A stretch of DNA of 7,208 bases from DASWVC01 sp036401335 (lineage in GTDB: Bacteria > Verrucomicrobiota > Verrucomicrobiia > Chthoniobacterales > JAFAMB01): assembly GCA_036401335.1 (NCBI GenBank), contig DASWVC010000371.1:1-7208 (forward strand). Direction: 5' to 3'. Both the position numbers and the translations under genes were made by a program. Under the pieces are notes generated by a model. That model did not search any database. It was not told the origin of the DNA and worked only from the letters and a program-made list of their open reading frames with translations. Below, piece after piece: positions 1 to 5,585 of the stretch. How positions within the stretch are numbered: position 1 is the stretch's first letter; every line of letters starts with the position of its first letter.

Positions 1-174
1 ATGGAGTTTTTCAGCCGTGGTGTTCACCCTCCGGATGACGACCTGCTGGCGATGCTTGCTGCCCTTGGCACGCAGATTGGCCGGTTTATCGAACACGAGG
101 GAATAACGGACCAACTTGCGCGGCAGACGTCCTCCTTGGAAAAGCACCCCGTCCAATGCGGCATGGAAACCTGA
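1..174 (+). CDS. C-terminal end of a GAF-domain protein (5' part outside window)
   Basis: Reading frame 1 is open from the first base to a TGA at 172-174 and gives 57 residues beginning MEFFSRGVHPPDDDLLAMLA. The pattern 'EFFS-x5-PDDDLLxMLAALGTQIGRFIE' is the familiar last beta strand and closing helix of GAF domains in bacterial sensor histidine kinases and other signalling proteins. The ATG at base 1 is almost certainly an internal methionine, because a GAF domain needs about 110 more residues upstream. After the GAF helix only about 25 unrelated residues follow, so the protein ends soon after the domain and no kinase core lies downstream of it. Reading on in frame 2 gives no kinase-like sequence, so I see no simple frameshift. 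The catalytic part, if any, is upstream of the window. The gene converges on the sugar importer. Its signal and output are unknown. Confidence 0.75.
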   Translation: MEFFSRGVHPPDDDLLAMLAALGTQIGRFIEHEGITDQLARQTSSLEKHPVQCGMET

Positions 175-181
175 GCCAGAA

Positions 182-201
182 GCCTTGGGTTCCTCCAAGG
201 C
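182..201 (+). terminator. Hairpin 8 bases after the GAF-protein stop, possible terminator
   Basis: Arms GCCTTGG (182-188) and CCAAGGC (195-201) pair perfectly over 7 bp around a 6-base loop. The position, just after the TGA at 172-174, suits a transcript end for the plus-strand gene. It is followed by G-rich sequence and not a T run, so it is not a canonical intrinsic terminator. It may act with Rho or only protect the 3' end. Confidence 0.35.
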
Positions 202-395
202 AGGGGGCGGGGTGGCGTTCCCCGGAAGGCCACGCCCGTAAAAAAAGGGCACGTGACCCGACCGACCGGACGGGCGCCATCCCCGCGGGCGCTTGAGGAC
301 AAGCTCCCCTGCCGGGGGTCGCGTGGGGACACGCACCCGGAGGCTATCTTATCAAGCCTGGGTCAGCTAGCGCCTTTAGTCCTTTTTGAGTGTTT

Positions 396-424
396 ATGGA
401 CATTCTGTGGCACGATTTGTCCAT
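396..424. repeat. GGACA/TGTCC inverted repeat, possible insertion-sequence end relic
   Basis: ATGGACA (396-402) and TGTCCAT (418-424) are perfect 7-bp inverted repeats separated by 15 bases, inside an AT-richer patch. A further TCC occurs at 380-382 in 'TAGTCCTTTTTGAG'. Repeated GGACA/TGTCC units near the ends are typical of IS21-family elements, and the texture of this stretch resembles such ends. No transposase coding sequence remains nearby, and I see no matching second end. The same bases could simply be a hairpin or a regulator site. The IS reading is recognition by eye only. Confidence 0.25.
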
Positions 425-492
425 CTTGCCCCTGACTCCCCTGGCGGGGCCGGTTCGTTCCACAACATGCTCAAACTGCCAGCGGGCGCGTA

Positions 493-509
493 GGCTCGGC
501 TGCCGAACC
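493..509 (-). terminator. Hairpin 26 bases after the permease stop, possible operon 3' end
   Basis: On the minus-strand RNA, GGUUCGGC and GCCGAGCC are nearly perfect inverted repeats (one G-U pair) around a single A, realistically a 6-bp stem with a GCAGC loop. It starts 26 bases after the permease TGA, a usual distance for a transcript end. No U run follows, so it is either Rho-assisted or a 3'-end stabiliser. Confidence 0.35.
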
Positions 510-534
510 TCACGCATGACCCACCCCACCGTCA

Positions 535-1539
535 TCAGACGCGCGGGGTAGACGCAGCTGGTCCAGGCGCTGCGGTCGGCACCTGAGCGAGCACTTGAGG
601 TGTTTTCTTCCGCCGTTGGCCGGAAATCTGGTCCACGAGCACACCGAAGAAGATCACGGCCCCCATGACCGCAAAGTTCAGCGAACTCGGGATGCCCAAG
701 AGGTTGACCAGATTTTGCAACACCTGCAGCAGGGCCGTGCCAATGATGATCCCAAGGATGGATCCTTCGCCGCCCCGCAAGCTGCACCCTCCGAGAACTG
801 CTGCGGCAATGGCGTACAATTCGTAGGAGGAACCATGGTTGGCGGGTGAAATTGAGTTTGTATAGAAGGCGATCAGGATGCCGCCGATCCCAACCAGGAG
901 CATTTCAACCACATAGGTGCCCAGAATGATCATCGGGCTATTAATCCCGGAGTAACGCGCCGCGTCCTCATTACGGCCGACCGCGTACAGGTACCGTCCG
1001 AAAACCGAACGGTGCAGCACGACGTAGGCGATAATTCCTACGATGATCAGCAGCACGAAAGGCATCGGCACCGGCCCGATGCTGCCGGTCGCGAGGTGGC
1101 GCAACGTCTCGAAACCGGTGCTGCCGAATCCTTTCGTCTCATCATCGGCAATGAAGCGGGCCAATCCGCGGTAGAACAGCAACCCGCAAAGCGTGACGAT
1201 GAACGGCTGCATCCGGACTTTGGCAATAAACCAGCCGTGCATCGCTCCCAAAGCCATTGTGCCAAGGATCACCGCCAGCACCGCCATCGGCCAAGCCCAG
1301 TTCCATTCCCGCAGCATGATGGCGAGAATGACTCCTTGCATGGCAAACACGGACCCTATGGACAAATCGATGCCTCCCGTAATGATCACCAACCCCATCC
1401 CAATGCTGAAGATCCCGTACATCCCGATCAACCGCGCCATGTTTTCCAGGTTCGACGTACCTAAAAACCGAGGGTTCAGGACCGCCACCACGGCACACAA
1501 GACGACCAGCAGAATGCTGATTCCAAGCTCTTTTTTCAT
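535..1539 (-). CDS. Sugar ABC transporter permease, ribose/xylose (RbsC/XylH) type
   Basis: This 334-residue inner-membrane protein is the channel subunit of a CUT2-type sugar importer and is expected to work as a homodimer with the double-domain ATPase encoded just upstream. It is very hydrophobic, with a first membrane segment at about residues 6-22 and further helices through about 305. Family hallmarks are visible: TGGIDLSIGS (54-63), AARYSGIN (193-200, the cytoplasmic coupling-loop area) and the YAIAAAVLGG...GGEGS block (242-260). Length is normal for RbsC. The C-terminal tail (about 309-334) is basic, then rich in Pro and Ala, and looks disordered. The ATG at 1537-1539 lies 12 bases after the ATPase stop. 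No Shine-Dalgarno sequence precedes it (the preceding bases are pyrimidine-rich, CTCCCTCCC), so translation probably depends on coupling to the ATPase gene. It appears to be the last gene of the operon. The sugar transported cannot be told from this subunit. Confidence 0.93.
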   Translation of the reverse strand: MKKELGISILLVVLCAVVAVLNPRFLGTSNLENMARLIGMYGIFSIGMGLVIITGGIDLSIGSVFAMQGVILAIMLREWNWAWPMAVLAVILGTMALGAMHGWFIAKVRMQPFIVTLCGLLFYRGLARFIADDETKGFGSTGFETLRHLATGSIGPVPMPFVLLIIVGIIAYVVLHRSVFGRYLYAVGRNEDAARYSGINSPMIILGTYVVEMLLVGIGGILIAFYTNSISPANHGSSYELYAIAAAVLGGCSLRGGEGSILGIIIGTALLQVLQNLVNLLGIPSSLNFAVMGAVIFFGVLVDQISGQRRKKTPQVLAQVPTAAPGPAASTPRV

Positions 1540-1551
1540 AATGGGAGGGAG

Positions 1552-3093
1552 TTAGGAAAGGGGTACCGGGGCAGCTTTGTGGCCGGTTGCTAGGCTCATG
1601 ATGGCTTTTTCAGAAAACTGTGCGCGCGGGAGAAAGCCCGTGATAGCACCTTCGTGCATGACCGCCACGCGGTCGCTTACCCCGAGCACCTCCTCCATGT
1701 CGCTGCTGATCATAATGATCGCCACGCCGCGATCCGCCAGTTCGCGCATAAGCCGGTAAATTTCCGCTTTTGCGCCGACGTCAATGCCGCGCGTCGGTTC
1801 ATCAAAGATCATCAGCTTGGGCGTAAGCGAAAGCCACTTGGCCAAGACAACCTTCTGCTGGTTACCCCCGCTTAAGTTCATCGCTCGGGTTTCGATGGAA
1901 GGCGTTTTGACCCGCAAGGAAGCCACCTCGCGCTTCGAGACCTCTTCTTCCCGGCCCCGGCTGATAAGTGCGTACGTCGAACAGTGCTTCAGCCCGGGCA
2001 GGGTGATGTTTTCCCGGATGGTCATGCTCGTGACCAGGCCGGTGTGCCGGCGGTCCTCCGGAACGAGGAAAATGCCGGCCGCGATTGCTTCCCGGGCGGA
2101 GCGAATGGTCATCACATGGCCGCCAAGACGAATCGCGCCTTCCAAGGGCGGGACAACGCCGAAAACGGCCTGGGCCATCTCTGAACGGCCCGCACCGACC
2201 AGCCCGGCAAAACCCAGGATCTCTCCCCGGGCAACATCAAAACTGATCCGGTGACTTGGGCGGTACGAAGTGCGCAGGCCGTCCACCTGAAAATACCCCG
2301 GTTCCTGTGGGCCTTTGCCCTTTACGAAAAGGTCTTCAAGTTTGCGCCCAACCATCAGCGACACCATCTTCTCATGCCGAATGTCGCCGCGCGCCAACTC
2401 ACCGGCATTTCGCCCATCCCGCAGGGCCACAGCCCGGTCCGCAATCTGCTCAATTTCGCCGAGCCGGTGGGAAATGTAGATCACGCTGACTCCGGCCGCC
2501 CGCAGGTCTTTGATGGTGCTCAAAAGCCGGTCCGTCTCAGTCAAAGTCAGCGAGCTGGTTGGCTCGTCCATGATGATGACGCGCGCCTTCTGCGATAGCG
2601 CCTTGGCGATCTCAACCATCTGCTGCTGCGCGATCGAGAGGTCGCGGACCGGCTTTTTCGGGGAAATGGCAAGCCCGAGGCGCTTCAGGTAAGTCTCGCT
2701 CTCGGCCCACATCCGGCGCTGGTCGACCAGGCGTAGCGGCCCGCCAAACAAAGGTTCCCGGCCCAGAAACACGTTGGAAGCAACGTCGAGGTTATCGAGA
2801 ACATTAAGCTCCTGGTGAACGAACCCGATGCCGAGGGCAATTGCGTCCGCCACCTTGGCAATGGCCACCGGTTTGCCTTCAAAAAAGATCTGGCCCTCGT
2901 CGGGTTGATGCACGCCTCCCAGCGTCTTCATCAACGTCGATTTTCCTGCGCCGTTTTCACCGATAAGCGCTACCACCTCCCCTGGACCTACCGAAAAACT
3001 GACCCCGCTTAGCGCTAAAACACCGGGGAATCGCTTCGTGATGCCTTTGAGTTCAAGCAAAGGCGGGTGACTGGCGCCGGTGTCCATATACAT
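1552..3093 (-). CDS. Sugar ABC transporter ATP-binding protein, two fused ATPase domains (RbsA/XylG/MglA type)
   Basis: This 513-residue cytoplasmic protein energises the sugar importer. Domain 1 (about 12-250) has Walker A GENGAGKST (45-53), Q-loop Q94, signature LSIAQQQ (152-158), Walker B VIIMDEP (172-178) and switch H209. Domain 2 (about 267-505) has the degenerate Walker A GLVGAGRSE (297-305, Arg in place of the catalytic Lys), signature LSGGNQQK (407-414), Walker B LMIFDEP (427-433), and Ser in place of the switch His at about 463-464. This asymmetry is normal for RbsA-type proteins: one site hydrolyses ATP and the other mainly binds. Length fits the family. The first ATG (3093) is chosen, though the ATG two codons later (3087) is also possible. 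A GGGGGA stretch 14 bases before the ATG could be a distant ribosome site and lies in a small hairpin. The gene follows the binding-protein gene by 197 bases and precedes the permease by 12. Confidence 0.95.
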   Translation of the reverse strand: MYMDTGASHPPLLELKGITKRFPGVLALSGVSFSVGPGEVVALIGENGAGKSTLMKTLGGVHQPDEGQIFFEGKPVAIAKVADAIALGIGFVHQELNVLDNLDVASNVFLGREPLFGGPLRLVDQRRMWAESETYLKRLGLAISPKKPVRDLSIAQQQMVEIAKALSQKARVIIMDEPTSSLTLTETDRLLSTIKDLRAAGVSVIYISHRLGEIEQIADRAVALRDGRNAGELARGDIRHEKMVSLMVGRKLEDLFVKGKGPQEPGYFQVDGLRTSYRPSHRISFDVARGEILGFAGLVGAGRSEMAQAVFGVVPPLEGAIRLGGHVMTIRSAREAIAAGIFLVPEDRRHTGLVTSMTIRENITLPGLKHCSTYALISRGREEEVSKREVASLRVKTPSIETRAMNLSGGNQQKVVLAKWLSLTPKLMIFDEPTRGIDVGAKAEIYRLMRELADRGVAIIMISSDMEEVLGVSDRVAVMHEGAITGFLPRAQFSEKAIMSLATGHKAAPVPLS

Positions 3094-3108
3094 GTTCGTT
3101 AAATTGGT

Positions 3109-3121
3109 CCCCCGTCGGGGG
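3109..3121 (-). promoter_or_regulatory. Small G/C hairpin covering the only Shine-Dalgarno-like stretch before the ATPase gene
   Basis: On the minus-strand RNA, CCCCC and GGGGG pair around a GAC loop. The 3' arm plus the following A forms GGGGGA, the only purine-rich, ribosome-site-like stretch upstream of the ATPase ATG (3093). Spacing to the ATG is about 14 bases, longer than ideal. The hairpin could hold back ATPase translation relative to the binding protein. This is inference from pairing only. Confidence 0.3.
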
Positions 3122-3176
3122 CTTTGGTTGACCGTTAAAGGGGAATTGGGGCCGTGCGGTCGGGCGCTACCACCGA

Positions 3177-3200
3177 GCGCATCGGCCTGTGCCGATGCGC
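3177..3200 (-). promoter_or_regulatory. Perfect 10-bp intercistronic hairpin between binding-protein and ATPase genes
   Basis: Arms GCGCATCGGC (3177-3186) and GCCGATGCGC (3191-3200) pair perfectly around a 4-base loop. On the minus-strand message it starts 91 bases after the binding-protein stop and lies 84 bases before the ATPase start. No U run follows, so it is not a classical terminator. In many sugar-importer operons a stable hairpin after the binding-protein gene blocks 3'-to-5' RNA decay and raises binding-protein output above that of the membrane parts, and the position suits that role. A weaker stem, GCGCT (3164-3168) with AGCGC (3176-3180), shares bases with it and could compete. 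Confidence 0.6.
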
Positions 3201-3291
3201 CCCTCTCGACTGAACGGCCGCGTTTAAATCATGGGAGAAAGGGCGCCGCCGACCGTAGACCCGACAGCGCCGACCTGCGTTCACGGTCGCA

Positions 3292-4260
3292 CTAGTGGCC
3301 GCGCAGTTTTTTCAGGTTGGCGGCAAATTCGTCCACCTTGTCCTTCGTGATGGCCAGCGTGGGCACAATGACCTGCTTATTGGCCGGCACGACCGATTTA
3401 TCGCCGTTCAGGTACTTGCTCATCAGCGTAATCGCCTGATAGCCGAACTGGTACGGCTGCTGCACGACGGTCGCCGAGATCGCGCCGTCGCGCACGCCTT
3501 GAAGCGTTTCTTCCTCCTCGTCAAAGCACACAATCTTAACCTTGCCAACTTTGTTGGCATCCTTCACCGCGTTCAGGATGGCCGGGCCGTTGTAGCTCCA
3601 AAGACCCACCAGACAGCCAACGTCCGGGTACTTCACCATTGTGTCGAGCACGTTGGCCTTTGCGCGCACCCGGTCGGTGTCGTCGGTCCGGCAGTCAATG
3701 ACCTGGACCTTTGAACCCTGTAGCGCTTCTTTCACGCCAGCGAATCGATCATGGGCGTTCTGGGCGTCGAGCGTGCCTACAAACACCATGATCTTGCCTC
3801 CGTCCGGCAGCGCCTGTTTGATCAGCTCCCCGGCCTGCCGCCCGGCCGCGGTGTTGTCCGTTCCAACGTAACAAACACGATTGCTTTCCGCCGCGTCGCT
3901 GTCATGGGTGAAGAGCAAGGCGTCTTTAGCGACCTGATTCAGCTTCAGCGTCTCATTCTTTGGGTCCACCGGGCTGATGGCAATGCCGTCAATGCCTTTG
4001 GACAACAGATCATCCAGAATACGGGTCTGCGTGGCCGCCGTACCGTCTTCCGGAATTTTGAACTCCACAGAAACATTTTGGAGGTCCTGCGTGGCTTTCG
4101 TGGTACCTGCGCGCGCAATGGCCCAGAAATCCGAGGCATTGTTGGTCACAAACGCGAGCTTAAGCTTCTTGCCAGCCGCTTGTACGGTTTCATGAAAGCC
4201 GCAGACGGCCAGTAGGCAGACGGCGGCAACGAGTTGGTGGGTTCGGGAACGGTTCATCAT
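3292..4260 (-). CDS. Periplasmic sugar-binding protein of the importer (ribose-binding, Peripla_BP_4 type)
   Basis: The 322-residue product has a short basic N-terminus (MMNRSRTHQL), a hydrophobic core VAAVCLLAVCGF and a likely signal peptidase I site after VQA (about residue 28). The Cys at 20 does not sit in a good lipobox. The mature protein starts KKLKLAFVTN and follows the type I two-lobe fold: AISPVDP (94-100), YVGTDNTAAGRQAGE (131-145), AQNAHDRFAGVKEAL in lobe 2 (166-180), and the CFDEEEETLQGVRDG and ATVVQQPYQFGYQA blocks (about 245-276) that line the hinge and ligand side in RbsB relatives. The frame is open back to 4338, but the added 26 residues have no signal-peptide character, so the ATG at 4258-4260 is preferred (ATG at 4257 is equally possible). 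No Shine-Dalgarno sequence precedes either. It is the first gene of the importer operon, where abundant binding proteins usually sit. The ligand is not determinable; a monosaccharide is likely. Confidence 0.92.
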   Translation of the reverse strand: MMNRSRTHQLVAAVCLLAVCGFHETVQAAGKKLKLAFVTNNASDFWAIARAGTTKATQDLQNVSVEFKIPEDGTAATQTRILDDLLSKGIDGIAISPVDPKNETLKLNQVAKDALLFTHDSDAAESNRVCYVGTDNTAAGRQAGELIKQALPDGGKIMVFVGTLDAQNAHDRFAGVKEALQGSKVQVIDCRTDDTDRVRAKANVLDTMVKYPDVGCLVGLWSYNGPAILNAVKDANKVGKVKIVCFDEEEETLQGVRDGAISATVVQQPYQFGYQAITLMSKYLNGDKSVVPANKQVIVPTLAITKDKVDEFAANLKKLRGH

Positions 4261-4524
4261 GGGGTGTGTTTTCAAAGAATGGAGGTTTCTGAAGACGGGT
4301 TGATGGCAGACAACGCCTGGCCAGGGTTTAAAGGCCATTTTTGCCCAAAGACCTTGGCAGGCGTCAGGGGTGCACCGGGGTTTAGCGGCAGCACACGCAA
4401 AAGTCTATCGGCGGAGAGGCGGCATGGTTTAGCCGGGCGCACCTGGACCCGATGACCGATCATCGTCTTGGGATTAACGGACGCGGGCTCACGAACGAAT
4501 CAGGTCGGGGAAATAAGGTTCGCT

Positions 4525-4553
4525 AAACGGTCAAGGTTAAGGGGGAAACGGTC
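4525..4553. promoter_or_regulatory. 8-base direct repeat at 21-base period, possible activator site
   Basis: AAACGGTC occurs at 4525-4532 and again at 4546-4553, exactly 21 bases apart (two helical turns), so both copies face the same side of the DNA. Tandem half-sites at this spacing are usual for AraC/XylR-type sugar regulators, which often control importers like this one. The pair flanks the -35 of the weaker candidate promoter (4535-4540), as expected for an activator. No regulator gene is in the window. Confidence 0.4.
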
Positions 4554-4568
4554 GCCTCGTTTCAGCCA

Positions 4569-4589
4569 GAAAATGCAGACTGCACTTTC
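4569..4589. promoter_or_regulatory. 21-base near-perfect dyad, candidate operator
   Basis: Arms GAAAATGCAG (4569-4578) and CTGCACTTTC (4580-4589) are inverted repeats with 9 of 10 positions complementary and a single central base; the inner core TGCAGACTGCA is perfect. A dyad with almost no loop is better suited to a dimeric DNA-binding protein than to an RNA hairpin. It lies about 25-45 bases downstream of the expected start from the 4620-4648 promoter, a position where a bound repressor would block transcription of the importer. The family of the regulator cannot be assigned. Confidence 0.5.
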
Positions 4590-4619
4590 CAGCGCCACAG
4601 GCGAAGCGCCGACACACTG

Positions 4620-4648
4620 ATCCTACGTGGCCCTGCCAGAACTGTAAA
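4620..4648 (-). promoter_or_regulatory. Sigma70-like promoter for the sugar importer operon
   Basis: On the minus strand, TTTACA (4648-4643; 5 of 6 to TTGACA) is followed after exactly 17 bases by TAGGAT (4625-4620; 4 of 6 to TATAAT). Transcription would begin near 4613 and give a leader of about 350 bases before the binding-protein ATG. It is the best-matching promoter I found upstream of the importer, and a strong dyad follows it. Chance matches of this quality are possible. Confidence 0.45.
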
Positions 4649-4732
4649 GAAAGTTCTATCTCAACCCGAACTCCCTAGCGCTGAACGATGGGCGCCCGTA
4701 CCGGCGGGCATAGCCCGATAGCTTCGCTCACC

Positions 4733-4747
4733 CCGAACCCAGTTCGG
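4733..4747 (-). terminator. Hairpin after the HAD gene, possible transcript end
   Basis: CCGAAC (4733-4738) and GTTCGG (4742-4747) pair over 6 bp around a 3-base loop, beginning 28 bases after the HAD stop codon. No U run follows on the minus strand. A second small hairpin lies at 4705-4717. It could mark the HAD transcript end; evidence is weak. Confidence 0.3.
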
Positions 4748-4775
4748 CGACGGACCGCCAACCCCGGACAGGCCG

Positions 4776-5471
4776 TTAGCCAGATACCTTCTTTCCCCCG
4801 GTCAGGACGGCTTGGGACCATTCCTCGTAGCGAGCCAGCAGGTCGGCGGGATCTTGGTAGATCCCGACGGCGCCCGCTTTCCGTAGTTCTTCCTCGGCAA
4901 AACCCCCGCAACGCACCGCGAGCGTGCGCAGTCCCGCTTTTCCGGCCGCTTCCACATCGTAAGGCGTGTCGCCGATCACCACGATTTCTTCCTTCGAAGG
5001 CAGCTCAAGTTTGCCAAGCGCGGCCGCAAAAATGTCGGGGTGCGGCTTGGATTTTTCCGCGTCGGCAGAAGACGTCGCTACATCGACCAGATCTTTGATC
5101 CCAAGCAGTTTCTGGTGGTATTCAACCTCGTCGGCTTTACCTGACGAGGCCAGGGCCACTTTCCAGTGCTCGCGCCGGAGGTGTTCGAACAACTCGCGGA
5201 CCTGGGGAAAAGGTTTCACCTGGTCAAGGTAACGTTCTTTGAATATTTCACCGCGCCGCTTGGTCAGAGCTTCGCCGAACTCTGCAAGTTCGTCCTGATT
5301 CAAAAAAGCCGGAAGCAACGTGTCAGACCCTTTTCCGATCTGACTCCGCGCCTCAGCAAACCCGACCTCTTTACCAAATTCCCGGAATCCGTCCTGCCAG
5401 GCCTGCGCATGCAAGTCGACGGAATCTACCAGGGTACCATCCACGTCAAAGATCAATGCTTTAGATGACAT
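4776..5471 (-). CDS. HAD-superfamily hydrolase, phosphatase or beta-phosphoglucomutase-like
   Basis: This 231-residue soluble protein belongs to HAD subfamily IA. Motif I is FDVDGTLVDS (nucleophile D9, general acid D11), motif II is ASSG (Ser109/110), motif III is K142 in SKPHPDIF, and motif IV is VIGDTPYDVEAA (D168 and D172, Mg2+ binding). A helical C1 cap lies between motifs I and II (about 18-85), with HAQAW at 21-25. All catalytic residues are present and the length is typical, so it should be active. Relatives dephosphorylate small sugar phosphates or phosphoglycolate, or interconvert hexose phosphates; sequence alone does not choose among these. It begins at ATG 5471 without a Shine-Dalgarno sequence, 114 bases after the upstream ATPase gene, and ends 515 bases before the sugar importer. 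It is therefore probably a separate unit or the tail of the upstream operon. A metabolic link to the imported sugar is possible but unproven. Confidence 0.88.
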   Translation of the reverse strand: MSSKALIFDVDGTLVDSVDLHAQAWQDGFREFGKEVGFAEARSQIGKGSDTLLPAFLNQDELAEFGEALTKRRGEIFKERYLDQVKPFPQVRELFEHLRREHWKVALASSGKADEVEYHQKLLGIKDLVDVATSSADAEKSKPHPDIFAAALGKLELPSKEEIVVIGDTPYDVEAAGKAGLRTLAVRCGGFAEEELRKAGAVGIYQDPADLLARYEEWSQAVLTGGKKVSG

Positions 5472-5585
5472 TATGTAAGTTAACGGCGCGCACGGCCGAG
5501 GCTTAGCGCTCAGGTCCGGCCCGCTGCTCCCTTAATGATCGTTTCATCCGCCGCTGCTGGCCATTTCCAATGCGAACGAACGTGG

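Larger units (their letters stand above)
175..534. other. Convergent intergenic region, no gene seen
   Basis: These 360 bases separate the end of the plus-strand GAF protein from the end of the minus-strand sugar permease. Open frames crossing it have no recognisable protein character. It contains several inverted repeats: 182-201; GCTTG-AGGA-CAAGC at 291-304; GCGTG-GGGA-CACGC at 321-334, flanked by imperfect G/C-rich pairing; 396-424; and 493-509. A run of seven A at 240-246, preceded on the minus strand by a weak GGGT/GCCC stem, could be a poor minus-strand terminator. The part from about 341 to 430 is visibly AT-richer than either flank. The region most likely holds transcript ends for both converging units, perhaps with a decayed mobile-element end. 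Confidence 0.6.
4261..4775 (-). other. Long non-coding control region upstream of the sugar importer
   Basis: These 515 bases lie between the stop of the HAD gene and the start of the binding protein. No open frame in it has protein character. Beyond the sites listed separately it contains: a CCTGGCCAGG palindrome at 4316-4325; a 6-bp dyad CGATGA-CCGA-TCATCG at 4450-4465; a GAAACG/CGTTTC inverted repeat at 4545-4550 and 4558-4563; and a hairpin CGGGC-ATA-GCCCG at 4705-4717. GTTTAG occurs at 4380 and 4427, with the opposite orientation CGCTAAAC at 4521-4528. A second, weaker minus-strand promoter can be drawn as TTAACC (4535-4540), 18 bases, TTATTT (4511-4516). Transcripts from either promoter would have an untranslated leader of about 245-350 bases. 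The match to a known riboswitch class is not apparent to me. Confidence 0.6.

Noticed and set aside
240..260. Seven-T run on the minus strand after a GGGT/GCCC stem, as an intrinsic terminator of the importer
   Set aside because: The stem is only 4 bp including a G-U pair, and it lies about 275 bases past the permease stop; kept as a remark only.
24..332. Minus-strand open frame of 102 codons over the GAF-protein end and the gap
   Set aside because: It is antisense to the clear GAF coding end, and its product is low-complexity, Arg/Ser/Pro-rich and without family character; it is a GC-rich shadow frame.
344..787. Minus-strand open frame of 147 codons overlapping the 3' part of the permease gene
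   Set aside because: It runs in another frame across the conserved C-terminal part of the permease, and the predicted product has no recognisable domain.
1012..1464. Plus-strand open frame of 150 codons antisense to the permease
   Set aside because: It is His/Asp/Gln-rich, typical of the complement of a membrane protein gene in GC-rich DNA; no family resemblance.
3751..4215. Plus-strand open frame of 154 codons antisense to the binding-protein gene
   Set aside because: The opposite strand encodes a clear, full-length binding protein with conserved blocks; this frame is its shadow.
4261..4338. Upstream extension of the binding-protein frame to an ATG at 4338
   Set aside because: The added 26 residues lack signal-peptide features and would bury the real signal peptide that starts at 4260.
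4272..4463. Minus-strand open frame of 63 codons in the leader region
   Set aside because: No ribosome site, no recognisable motif, and its region is better explained as regulatory DNA; it cannot be excluded as a leader peptide but there is no support for it.
5521..5558. Direct repeat CCGCTGCT at 5521-5528 and 5551-5558
   Set aside because: A short, GC-biased 8-mer repeated once at 30 bases, with no promoter nearby; easily chance.
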